Position numbers and translations under genes: made by a program. A DNA stretch of 64,000 nucleotides from Escallonia rubra. Taxonomy: Eukaryota; Streptophyta; Magnoliopsida; Escalloniales; Escalloniaceae. The stretch covers positions 372,001 through 436,000 of the forward strand of contig JAVXUO010003138.1 in the NCBI GenBank assembly GCA_033065855.1. The letters run 5' to 3'. The notes below the pieces were generated by a model. That model did not search any database, was not told the origin of the DNA, and worked only from the letters and a program-made list of their open reading frames with translations. Below are positions 33,401 to 44,800 of the stretch, piece after piece (the stretch's first letter is position 1; each line of letters opens with the position of its first letter).

Positions 33401-34299
33401 AAATTAGGTAGTGAAGTTCTTGTTGCTGTTTTGTTTTCCATTAGAAGCCTACTTTCCTCCATGGGCGTGAAGTTCTTGTTGCTGTTTTGTTTTCCAAGTA
33501 TTATGGGCAAAAATAATCAAGATGGTTTAGATGATTGGCCATCTTTTCTTTGGCCATACGCCCATATCAGTTGCCAAATGCAACATGATGTATACCGATA
33601 GAAGAATGTACTCCAACCCTTAGCATGACATTAATTGCTTTAGCAAGAGCTGTTAAATTTCTGAAAACAAAAACAAGAAAGAGCAGAATATCAGGGAGGC
33701 AATATTCAAAAGTTGGTTTTGAACCACATTATGGATGCTTCTTAATTTCCTGCTTTTCTTCCTCCTGTTTTTCAGGTTTTACAAGTCTGCAAAAGATGGG
33801 CTTAGGACTTTTCATCTCCATAATAACAATGGTAGTAGCAGCGATTGTGGAGGCAAGAAGACTCTCAGTTGCGAGAGCCATGAATAGCAGCGTCTCCACC
33901 CTACCAATAAGCGCTTTCTTGCTAGTTCCACAATTTGCCTTGGCTGGTGCTGGAGAAGGATTCATGTACACTGGCCAACTTGATTTCTTCATAACCCAAT
34001 CTCCAAAAGGAATGAAAGCCATCAGCACAAGCCTCTTCCTCACAACTATTGCACTTGGATTCTTTGTGAGCAGTGCTTTGGTTGCAATAGTAAGGAAAGT
34101 TACTGGAGGTGGAACCAGACATAATTGGCTCCCTCATAACATTAACAACAGCAGGCTGGATTGTTTTTACGGGTTTATAGCGGTGCTGAACGCAGTTAAC
34201 TTGGGGTTGTATCTTGCTTGCGCCATGTGGTATAGACGGAAACTCAATGAAGACGCTCAAAAGATGGAGAGTGCTACTAACTTTTCTTCCAGAGGGTAG
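30469..34299 (+). CDS. NPF (NRT1/PTR family) proton-coupled transporter, copy 2
   Basis: Join 30469-30565, 31339-31556, 32036-32583, 32919-33268, 33776-34299: 1737 nt, 578 aa. Exons 2 and 3 have exactly the lengths of copy 1 (218 and 548 nt) and all phases agree, so the two are a tandem duplication. Seen: N-terminus MEETFISDEVDYKG, ExxER motif ELCER (residues 35-39), FLGRYWTIAIF (Thr95, the Thr101-equivalent), SVSGFGTDQFDQ, IWATTIMFWTIHAQMITF, and FMYTGQLDFF. His346 (CAC, 33091-33093) occupies the position of nitrate-binding His356 of Arabidopsis NPF6.3, unlike Tyr342 in copy 1. The role is proton-coupled uptake of nitrate or another small solute, substrate unproven. Intron 2 holds a Stowaway-like MITE and intron 4 a short direct repeat. 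It appears intact. Confidence 0.94.
31720..31922. mobile_element. Stowaway-like MITE in intron 2 of NPF copy 2
   Basis: The left end ATCCTCTGTCCCTTAGAAAA mirrors the right end, whose reverse complement reads CTCCATCCGTCTCTCTGAGA. It is about 200 bp, non-coding, and absent from the matching intron of copy 1. Confidence 0.5.
33411..33496 (+). repeat. 30-bp direct repeat in intron 4 of NPF copy 2
   Basis: GTGAAGTTCTTGTTGCTGTT plus the next ten bases occur at 33411-33440 and, identically, at 33467-33496 (56-bp period). It is intronic with no coding effect. Confidence 0.85.
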
Positions 34300-35836
34300 A
34301 TGTTCATAGTTCCGTATTATGTCATAAGGTGCACCAAATGTTGCTTAAGCCATAGGGTCAATAGTGCTACATTTGGTTTATCTTGATCAGGTGGGCAGAA
34401 TCAGATTACATAGATTCTAAGTGGTTAATTTGAAGCATCAAAGCAATAGATTTGTAGTTCAAGCTTTTAGTCGGGGATGTAATTGATCTTAATTTGCTCA
34501 ATCTGCTAAGACGTCTGTCTCTTGTTGCCAGAAATCTGCCTTATGTCTGGCATCACTAAGGAATGCACATCGAACTAACCACAGAGAATTTGCCTCCACT
34601 TCAACCACCACAAGTATTCGCGCACAGAGTGGCTTCCTCTTCGACTTCTGCCAGGTGCATCAAGACCTGATTTCATGTTCAAGTTCAAGTTGCTCCTTCC
34701 TACCATATTGAGATTAAGACCAGCCCATCAACTCACGGTACAGCCGTACAGCCACCCTAACTATTGTCTCACCATTGTCGCAGAGAAAAATAGTTCAAAG
34801 GTGATACCTCAGTAGTAAGTGTACAGTAATAATTCGAACTATAAGTTGTATCACTACTATTGCAAAGAATCACTGATCTATGCAGATACACTTACTTCTT
34901 TTACGCAGAGAAAGATGCACAGTTCACAAATGAGAACTGAGAAGGAATATAACACAAAATCTTGTGCTCACCAAAACAACTCCAGCTTTGGGTCAAGAAA
35001 AGGACGGGAAAACACTACGACCTAACGAAAATGTACCACAATTTCCTACGTATGAACAAATGCTCAAATGAGGTTTATACTGCACCCGTCTCGCCATTAT
35101 ATCATTCCTGAAGAGATCCAGTGCAAAATGTGCACAATTCTCTGTCCAGAAACAAAAACTAGATGTTCCTTTACTACACAAGGAATTAGCACTTCATTCT
35201 TTACCTGATACTTGGATTTAGTAGCATGGACGCGAACACGAGATCTTTTACAGGAATTATGTGGACCACCCAGTAAAGGGTGTTCTGCAGCCACAGAAAC
35301 TAATTTTGAAGGACCATTGAAGGATCAAAAAACCTTGATCCCACATGCAGTTCATGTTCTTCTAATGGTAAAAATTACCAAGTTCCTCAACTGGGACTAA
35401 CTAAGACTTGGATTGAAACACACATAGCTGGGGATGTGTGTGGTTGTGTTGGACTACTTTCCATTCAACCAAACACTATATATAGCATATTCGTATCGAT
35501 AAGCCACGAAAGAAAATCTTTCATAATAGGCAATATCCTGTTACAAATTCAAGCTGCAAATTCCAGAACTTTACAGTAAATACACTCTATCCATGCAAGG
35601 AATGAAAATCGTCGCATTCGTCCATCTAAGCGCTACTACTAATTAAGAAGTGTAATTACCATCAACAAGTTACCGATCAAATTGAAAGCATCGATCGTAA
35701 TTTCTCTACATAATAAGCAACGGAAACAGGTTCTGTAATGATAATAATACCAAGTCACATAGTAATGCTATTAATTCTACGAAAATCTAGCTTAAAATAA
35801 AAACCATACACCTTAGGAAAAATAAAATTAAGAGTA
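34300..35836. other. Intergenic between NPF copy 2 and the translocator gene
   Basis: This holds the 3' flanks of two convergent genes. Reading frames are short on both strands and none is recognisable. No RNA gene or complete transposon is seen. Confidence 0.5.
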
Positions 35837-36898
35837 TCAACCCTCCAACTGGTGCTTCTTATCCAAGCTACCTCTGTCCGACTCCGCCTCCTCCAACAAC
35901 CTGCCACCCTCCACATCCCCCTCCCCCTGCCCCTCCTTCTCCTTATCCACCGCCTTCTTCATCGCCTGCAGTTTCGCCTGCTGGTAGTACAAAACGCCAA
36001 GAAGAGCCACCACGTACCCCATGAGGTTCACCGGCGTCACCCTGTCCTTGATCACCGACCACGATATCCCAATCAATATCCAGTCCTTAACCACCCCGGC
36101 CACGTTCATCGTCAACGCGGACAGGTTCGACACGATCAGAAACACAGCCAGGTTAAGCCCGAACGCCCACACGGCGTTGGTCCCGAACGTGAAAAGGTCC
36201 AGATTCCAGCTCGAGGCCTCTCGCAGCGCCGGATACTCCACGATAAACCAAGGGATGGACAAGAACAGCAGGCAGCTCGGGGCAACGTAGTAAAGGGTCG
36301 TGATGGCGTTCAAGGTGATCCCTTTGGACTTGAGTAGAAGCTCTATGATGACCAATCGTGCCGCCTCGAACAGCACCGCGCACAGCTGTATTACAACCCC
36401 GAGCACGTCGAACTTCGCCTCGCCGTATGCGGCGATGGCGACGCCGACCGATATGGCGACCATGTTCAGCATGACGCTCGGCTTAAAAGGGTCCTTCTTG
36501 AGCAAGATACCCCACGAGTAGACGGCCACGGGGGTCAGGGCCTTGAGCATCTGGATGAAGGAGACGGAGAGGTAGATGTAGGCCGAGTTGGAGGCCCAGA
36601 GGGAGAGCGCGTAGAGGACGCCGATGGGGACGACGGATTTGAGGTAGATGGAGAGCGGCATGTTGGCGGACGGGACCCGGCCGAGGACGCGGACGATGAG
36701 GAAGGCGAGGGCGGAGCAGAAGGCCATGTGGATCATGGTGAGGGTGATGGGGTAAGGCCAGTTGTACATGTTCCTGTCGAGGATGTACTTGTTGTACAGG
36801 ATGACGCCGCAGCTGAGGGTCATCCATGTCACAACGTAGGTGTACGAGAGGATGATCTGCTTCAGCACGGCGGCGCTCAGCCACCCTGGTTTCGCCAT
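35837..36898 (-). CDS. Nucleotide-sugar/triose-phosphate translocator family protein (TPT/NST)
   Basis: One exon, 353 aa, the usual length. The family comprises about ten-span antiporters exchanging sugar phosphates or nucleotide sugars in plastid, Golgi or ER membranes. Seen: the start [103 protein letters not shown], and a hydrophilic acidic tail (residues about 320-353). It closely recalls the intronless Arabidopsis group that includes At4g32390, At2g25520 and At5g25400 (from memory), whose substrates are mostly unassigned. The coding region is strikingly GC-rich compared with its surroundings, which opens long antisense frames. Two telo-boxes lie just upstream. Confidence 0.94.
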   Translation of the reverse strand: MAKPGWLSAAVLKQIILSYTYVVTWMTLSCGVILYNKYILDRNMYNWPYPITLTMIHMAFCSALAFLIVRVLGRVPSANMPLSIYLKSVVPIGVLYALSLWASNSAYIYLSVSFIQMLKALTPVAVYSWGILLKKDPFKPSVMLNMVAISVGVAIAAYGEAKFDVLGVVIQLCAVLFEAARLVIIELLLKSKGITLNAITTLYYVAPSCLLFLSIPWFIVEYPALREASSWNLDLFTFGTNAVWAFGLNLAVFLIVSNLSALTMNVAGVVKDWILIGISWSVIKDRVTPVNLMGYVVALLGVLYYQQAKLQAMKKAVDKEKEGQGEGDVEGGRLLEEAESDRGSLDKKHQLEG

Positions 36899-36951
36899 CG
36901 TTGACCGAGAAATTAAAGCTCGCTAGCAAGGGTTTAACTTGAGGAGAAGGG

Positions 36952-36969
36952 TAGGGTTTTATAGGGTTT
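36952..36969 (-). promoter_or_regulatory. Two telo-boxes upstream of the translocator gene
   Basis: TAGGGTTT occurs at 36952-36959 and 36962-36969, giving AAACCCTA twice on the gene's strand, about 55-70 bases before the start codon. A promoter or leader role is inferred. Confidence 0.45.
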
Positions 36970-38512
36970 TCTAGGTGGTAGAGTTGGTCATTGATTCGGC
37001 TTTGTTTGGGGTTTAAAAAGAGGAAAGAGTTCGTCTTTGTGTGTGATTATGTGACATATAGTGAGTCCGTTTACTTGTAGTATTAGAACAAAATTCTATA
37101 TCCTTTGTATTAGGTCTTAATTTTATGCTTTTATAGAACAATATCGATATAGTGGTTAACGAGAACTGTCTCACAAATGGGCATCGAGTCCATAGGTAGG
37201 GTTCAAGGACTCAACCTTATTTTGCTTAATGTTTTTAGACGTTACTTCTAAATTATCTAATTAATCAAACACTATATATTTAACAACTACTGCTTTTTAC
37301 CAATATACCCCCCTCCCAACTTATTATCGAACGGCTCTATCACCGCGCCTCTATCGATCTCGCCCCTCGATCGGAGTTTTCGGACGATTTATCCAAGGAA
37401 GTGATATCTGAGTTTCATTTTTATCATTGTGTTTCACAATTAACATTACGTAACGATATAGTGACATTTAAAAGACTTTCTAACGACTGGAGTGGGATAA
37501 AATGGCTAGGAGTGGAACTCAGACATCGATTTCGTATTTTTCAAAGGTGATTTTGGTTATCATGAAACTACTAAATTATTGCTCCTAGACTTACCCATGC
37601 ACACACCAAATGAGTATTTGCTGATTTTTTTTAGAATGACCGATCAATTTCTGGACTTGCTCTAGTCTTATCCACATGAAAATTGAATTTTCCAAATTGC
37701 GCAAGTCTTCGAGCAACATAATTCTAAGCTTTATCCTTTGGATATCAATATGAAGAAAGCATTTTTAGTATCCATACAGGATCCGTATTTGGAAGCAAGA
37801 AACCCAGTATGAGTATCTTTGTACTCACACAAAGGAAGCGCGAACCTAACCCAAACCCTTCGAGGGGAAAGGCTAAAGTCGCCCCCTCCCCACCCCTTCT
37901 CTCTTAAGGGAACGAACTCAACCCCAAAGTCAAGGGGCACCCTATCGACTCCTTTATATAAGGAGGCGACACGCTGGTATAAGCACTTGAGTAATTTTCG
38001 GCAATGTCCATTCGAATAGCGTGTTTATGCCCTAACTAATGGAACATTGGGGCGTTAAACATGGATTTAGCGACAAAAATATTAAATTTGTTTTTGGCCT
38101 GTAGGACCCAATCTAACCCGTAGGTTTTTGGCCATTGCGGGTCTACCCCAACCTGATCCCTGTCTCCTATGGGTTGAGTAGAATCGAGTTGCTTATTCCA
38201 ATAACGGTCATGGGTGGTCTCGACCCGCGGGTCCAAACGGGTTATTATAAAATACAACTATACAAGAAACACAGCCTTCTCCAAGCGCCGGTCCAGGTTA
38301 TCCGCTACCTTCAACCGTGACTCCACCACCTCTCAGCTGTCGCCGGCAGCTCTTCTTGCCGTCGCCGTCTCCGGAAGCTTCATTTTCAAACATCACTTCA
38401 GCTTTCGACCTTTCCTCTTACACGGCGCTCCCGTTTTCTAGCTTTTCTCCACCTTCGACCCGTGATTCCACCCCGTCGAGTTGGAACACAACTATCGCTT
38501 GCAGTACCTCTC
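36970..38512. other. Intergenic region, possibly ending in an RPC7 leader
   Basis: No gene recognised. Near 37150-37215, ATAGTGGTTAACGAG and GGTTCAAGGACTC resemble a tRNA-derived SINE head (weak). The stretch at 38270-38510 is CT/CG-rich (CGCCGTCTCCGGAAGC-like words), resembles a 5' UTR, and is similar in style to 39848-39940 beyond the hAT insertion. Confidence 0.4.
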
Positions 38513-39847
38513 GAGGGGCGGACCTACGTGGGAACTAGGGGGGGCTAGTGCACCCCCTGGAATTTTGACAAAAAAAATATATATATATTTTTTTGGGAAA
38601 TTGCACCCCCTGGAATTTTGACCAAAAAATTTTTTTTTTTTTTTGGGAAATTGCACCCCGTGAACCCGTTCCCCAAGACCCCGTCCGCTTTGCCTCTCAG
38701 TCTCTCACCTCTGTCTGTCTCTCTTCGTGACCGCCGACCGGTGACTACACTCCGACCGTGAGTCCGTGACGACGGCGACGGCCACTTCCCGAGCGCCCGA
38801 GCACGAGCTGTGACCAGATCTGAACGCCAGATCGTTTCTCGAGCTGCGCATGTGCCGCTGTGCGACTGACAGTGACGGGCGACGCCGCGACGGCCAAGTT
38901 GCCGACGACTGTGCAGCTGCAGCCTGCAGGCGACGCCGTGACTGACCGACGAGCGACGGCGACCGGTCACCGGCAAGCTTCTCTCATTCTCTGCTCTCTC
39001 TACTGACTGCTGTTACTTCCCATCTTGAGGTAAGCTGCTTCTTTATCTTGAAATTGTAGTTTAATTTCTTGAAATTGTAGTTTAATTTCTTGAAATTATC
39101 GTTTAATTTCAGTAATTGATTATATAGAAATTTTAAAAATATGTTTGTTTAATTTGCTTGTTAATTCTTAATTGGTAAGCAGAAATTATGCATTGATTAT
39201 ATATATTTATGTTCCCTAATGAAAATGCTAAACCAAATAATGAATTATGCCTTGATTATATATATTGCAGAATTATTGGTGATTTGGTGGAAGTTGGAAC
39301 ACGGAACACCTTAATTATTTGGTTAATTTGCTTTACTAATTCTTAATTGGCTAATTGCTTTTCTAATTCATAAATTAGTGCATAGATAGTTTATAATTGT
39401 GCTAGAATGTGACGTTGAGCTTGAGTTTGTTTGGCTATTTAATTTTAAAATTGGGAAGTTGAAAGTGTACTGTTTTGTTGGAATTTGATGTTGTGTTGAG
39501 ATTGAGAAGTGGAGCTTGAGCTCGGGAGCGGAGGTTGATCTTGAAATGTGATTTAGTTTTAAAATTGGGAGTTTGATATTGAGCTTGAAATGTACAGTTA
39601 TTTAACTACGTGAATTTGTGTTGAGAACTGAGATTTTGAGATTTTTTTCCAATGTGCGTGTGTTTTTTTTCCCAGAATGAAAAAGTTTTTTAGAAAGAAA
39701 GGAAAATTGGCAGAATCCTTGCAGTCTAATCAAGATAGTATTATTTTACTAACAAAAAATTTTAGGTATTATTTTATTAACAATTTTTTTTGGTGAATTC
39801 GATATAATTTTTGCACCCCCTGAAAAAAAATCCTGGTTCCGCCCCTG
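38513..39847 (+). mobile_element. Internally deleted hAT element with 5' leader of a transposase gene
   Basis: Terminal GAGGGGCGGACCTACGT and, reversed, CAGGGGCGGAACCAGGA match the CAGGGGCGG hAT ends and the element at 60445-61423. Sub-terminal TGCACCCCCTG(G)AA occurs at both ends, also shared. Inside are a GC-rich leader, a possible intron from about 39029, and at 39677 a frame MKKFFRKKGKLAESLQSNQD resembling the N-terminus of plant TTF-type/zf-MYM hAT transposases. The frame then runs into the 3' end, so the transposase body is missing. No clear 8-bp target duplication remains. Confidence 0.7.
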
Positions 39848-41823
39848 TGGCCGTCTCCGTCGCCGGAAGTCCCTCTCGCCGGCCCTCTCGCCGTCGCTGG
39901 CTCTGCCTGTCGCCGATAACATCGTCTCTTCTCTCTGATCAAGTAATAATCCTCTAGACTTAGTGATCTTGTTTATGTTTATGTTTATATTCTGGCCTGA
40001 TGGGTTTGATGCTTTCAATTTTTTCAATGTATTGTTTGGTCTTTTTCTAGTTTTTTGCGGTCTAATTTGAGGGTTCATACTCTGTTTTTGCGTGGTTTTG
40101 GATTTGTAATGTAGAGCGCGAATGTTAATTAAATCGAACTATCGCACTCAATAAGAAGTTCTAGCAATTCTAATATGATATGCGTGCTTGTTACATAAAA
40201 GTGTGATTAGTGTTATTTAGCAACACTATATTTCAGAAAGAAAATGTTACTATCGTTGCTCGAATAATATGTGTTTTTAACATTGATAGAGAAGGCATAA
40301 AATGGGAAGAAAAGGCTTATCAATTTTGCCCAACTTCTTCTTTATTTTTCCAACCTTTGAAAGGAAGAAAATAATTTGTCAGGAAATAAATACAAGGAAA
40401 GATAGAGGTAAAATAGAGAATCAGACCAAAAGGGATAAGGTTTGTAAGTTGTTCGGCACAGAAACCCATGAAAGCAAAGGGCGTTCATCTTTGGTCATAT
40501 ACATATATCTTGAAAAAGAGATAACATAGGAATGAAGAAAAGCAACCTGGCAACAAAGCCCCGGTTGAAGTTTCGTGATATTCTGATCAACGCCTTCTTC
40601 TCCCTTGGCTAGACGAGGCTGTGGCAAATACACATGTGAATTAAGGAGCGCATGGACCCCCTATTTTACTATGATAAATGGAGCAACTGATATATGAGAG
40701 TTGTTAACTGAGTTCAGTTGAAGCTTGGTTTTCGATTTTTCTCAATATGTGTTTATGTACGTGTTAAATTGCTGCTGATTTTTCTAAAGGGAGCTGATTG
40801 TTAAATTGCCGCTGATGGCATCTAGATGATGGAAACGATATATGAGAATTTATACCTCGTATAATACATGAATCTCCGTTACTTTTAGTTTGATTTAGTT
40901 TTTCCTGTTTCTGGTAACTAGTTTGCAATATTGATGGAAGAAGTTTGAATAAGGAAGATCACGTTGTCTATTTAACTGTGGTGTTTCACACGGTAGTTCA
41001 TTACTGAGTAGTATATTTGTGTAGTTCATAACTAGCTAGTGTTATTAAAAAGCGAATCAGTGATAGTTTGGAGAAGAAGGAAGAAGAAGAGGGGAAAAAA
41101 ATAAAAAACCGTTAATAAGGTTTAAAATAGCCAATTGGTTTTTATTAGTTTTATAAAACTTCCTATCTAAATACCCTTATGTTGTTGCATGTGCGTTGAT
41201 GCTAATTTCCGTTCTGATTTTTTAATGTCACTTCAATTTTGGATCCAAAAATTGCAACATATTTATAATGTAAGGGTTTTAAATGCCCAAAATGAAAGGT
41301 TGCGGTTTTATTTGCCAAAAATTGTAAACCTTAGGGAGTTATTTACCCCATTTAGCCTTTTAATAATCAATTCCTTCAAATTATGTGAACCAACTTTGCA
41401 CTATGTACTTCCTGCCAGCTGGACCTTAACCATGGATTTGGCATTCGGCCTAAGGTGAAAACACAAGAGTACTCGATTTTGGAACACCGAGACTACTAAC
41501 AATGTCGTACTATAATGTGGAGATTGAAGACATGGAGTGGAAAACAAGCTGCAGGGCTTCCTAATTAAGGGTGCGCTTTATTCCTGGTTAAGTGCTAATT
41601 AAGGGTGCGTTTTGTTTCCTGGCTAATTAAATTATCGGAGTTTTATAATTTTATGTAACTATTGAAGATATTTTTGTAGTTTTATATGCAAACATGTGCA
41701 CTTTAACTGGTCTATGTAGAGATCTATGTACTAGCCTAACTTTCTGTTTACATATGATCATGGGTGTATAACAGTTTTGTGCTTAGCTATTAGAAACTTA
41801 TGGTTGGTTTTGTGGCTAGGTAA
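39848..41823 (+). other. Probable RPC7 leader and first intron
   Basis: CG/CT-rich sequence at 39848-39945 ends in CTGATCAAG followed by TAA, and looks like a 5' UTR exon. The AT-rich stretch to 41820 would then be a leader intron ending in a TAG acceptor at 41819-41821, three bases before the RPC7 ATG. No protein gene is seen. A short repeat, CTAATTAAGGGTGCG, occurs at 41561 and 41591. Confidence 0.35.
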
Positions 41824-44800
41824 ATGGCGTTTAGAGGGCGGGGACGCGGCCGAGGAGGTTTTGGCAGCTTCCATCACGCTGCGCAGTTGCCATTTGAGCT
41901 GTTCCCGGTAAGGCTGTTATTTACCTTTTACCCCCCATACTTGTTTTGTAAATTTTCTTTTTGCTTCTTTCCATACTCTATGTTGCTTATCTTGGTTATT
42001 AGCTTATTGCATTAGCAATTTGCAATTGTGTTTTACATAGACTTGAAAAGGATTGAGGACAGAGCATGGTTACCAATTTCAGCAAAAGAAATACAGCAAG
42101 AAGTAAGGAAATATACTTTGTCAGAGAACACACATGCTTCTTAAAGCCTCTATTTAACGTCCTCAGGAAGCTCATAAATCTACCAGGAAGCTTTGGTCAT
42201 GTCTTTTATAAAGCATTTACTGAAATCGATCAATCATAGTAGATAAATGATCGTCCGCATCCACCCTAATGATTGGAGGGTAAAGCCTAAAGGTTTAGAT
42301 CCAGAATGAGTCATGTACAACAATAGTGGTTTTCATTGTTGAGCCAAATAAGTTCTATCTCTAAGTTTATGTACCTATTAAAGTTTTCATGTTCATCATG
42401 CTTAAGCTCTCTAACATGCAGTAGCATAATAACTATGGAAATATAATTTTCCGGAAAGAGAAGTTTGGACTGCCTCTTCTCACGATAATGAGGCTTGGGG
42501 AACTCAACAAGGAATATATCAGTTGTTTAGTGCTTTTAAGGGAGAACATAAGAATGAGGATGTGCCATTCATTCTGAATCCTACAAGTTGCCCAGGATTT
42601 GCTGATTCATATAAAAAATTGTTACTTTTGATCCATTCACCAACTCCTCAACTCTTACTGTGATTTTTTTCCGATACTGAATGGAAGGGGCGACGAGTTG
42701 ATTCTAATGTACAATAGCAGTTGCTATTCTTAGAATTCTGACAACTATGGCCACAAAGGAATACAAAGCAAAGGAAGCAAATAAAACAATAATTAACCCC
42801 CTAAATAAGTTCACCTTTGTTCCCAATGCCACCTAAATAACATGTAAACGGACTGGACTTCCAGAATCCACACTACCCTGTTAAGTAGACTTAACATCAT
42901 ACACTTTGCCATACGTTCTGCCATAAGAAAGATGTCTCACCTGAAGTAGTCTGCGCAAATTTTCAGTCCTGCTTCCATCAAGCAAGAAACTCCCAACACT
43001 TAGGGAGGCATACGCAAACTCAAAAAGGAGAGAGAAGCTCTCCAAAAATATAACAGGATAGTGGTGAAGAGATGCTGAGTACTGCCTCCTCCGCTCTTAA
43101 ATGTAAATCGAAAGACTAGCCTTAATTTCCCACGTAAGTTATAAATGGATAGTATGCATTCTAAATCTGCACACCAATCAAAATCCAATGTATGTAACAC
43201 GTTTTATTGTAGTTTGAACATTTCGAACTGCTTTAAGCTCATTTCTGCCATTGTACAATATAGCCAAACGAGTTCCAATAACCGTGGAGGATATACTTGT
43301 ATAGGCTCTCTAGATGTTGATATGTAGCTGTTGTAAGTTTTACGTGCTCAATCTTTAAAGTTGATGTTTTAGTGCTTCTCTATATGTTTGTAGGAAATTA
43401 AAGACTTTCCTGATGCCAAAAGTGTGAAGGAAGAGATGGGCTTGGTTGTTTGGAGTTTTAAGTTGCAAAAGTTTTGGAATTCGTCTCCTTATTTTATTGA
43501 TGGTGACGATGAAACAGCAAAGAGTAAGTATTAGTGGGATAGTTTTTTCGTTGCCTTTCACTACTACTATTAATTTTTTTTTTCCGGCTATGGATTAAAC
43601 TTGGCTTTGCTCTACCACCTATAACAAGACTTAGATGGTTAGACATTCTGCTTTTGCTGGATCCTTTTGTTGCTATAGGGAGCATCTTGGTATATCATTA
43701 GTATGGCTCTTCCTTTTCTGGATTCACCGGTTGGACAGTCTCTTTCTCTGGAGTGTCCTGTTGTTTTCTTGCAAACATCTATATAACATGTATATAAGTG
43801 ATCAGAGTGGTAATCCTCTGATTTTCTGTTGAAATTCATGACTTGGGAGAGATTAAGGACTATTGTGTCGCTAAGTTTTAGGTGTCTTTGCTTTGTTTTC
43901 TTTTCTCGGGATAAACGTAGATAGGTAACATTTGCTCGTATACTTATGGGATCTGCCATTTTTCCTCTCAGAACTCTCTTATTAAGCTCACCGCCATACC
44001 CACCCCTCTCTCTTAATCGTGTTGCCATCTCGCCAGTTGATAAAAGTGATGCAAACAGTGGTGAGCATTGGGTATCTTAGATGGTGGTGCGTTGGCTTCT
44101 TTGGCTCCACCCTAGTAGCTCTTTAAGATAAAGTTTTTCCTTGTTCTGTATGGCTTTTAGTATTCAAATCTTATGTCTTAAACTTGTTGTGTGTAGAAAA
44201 GGACAGCACAGAAATTAAAAGGTACTCTGACAACAATTCGGGAAGGAGCCGGGCAAAAACCCCACTTTCACACTTTATAAGGGTGACTGATGAATATGTT
44301 CCTGCAGAACTATGTAAGGATCTCTGGTTGTCATTTCTCATGAATTGGAGCAGTGGGTTGTCAGATATTAATTAAATTCCAGACAACCTATGTTTCATTC
44401 GTGTTACATGCTTCCTGACTGACTAAAGATACAGGTGGAAAGAAGGAGCGACATGCCCAAAAGAGAGTGCGATGGAATCCGGAGTCAGGTTTGTTCAGTC
44501 ATCAGTTTACTGTGTTGATTTTGATTATTTGCTTATTTTCTTTTGAGTCTTTTTTATTAATATATTTTATAGCGGTGTCTTGCTTTTTGGGCACATCTAT
44601 TTTTTTAGTTGTCCAGAAAGTCGTGTCTAGTTGAATTTTTCAGACAACATGGAACTAATACACATTACGATTAGCATATGAATTTCTGTAAACGTTTAGG
44701 GACAATTAAGACGAAGCATGCGTATGCAGATAATATGATTCAACTTCAAGGATGCGCCTCTCGGGTCAAACAAGCCATGGACCTGTAGTGAAATTGATAA

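Noticed and set aside
35852..36929. Antisense and shifted frames of 161 and 148 codons over the translocator
   Set aside because: By-products of very high GC in the real ORF; no domain.
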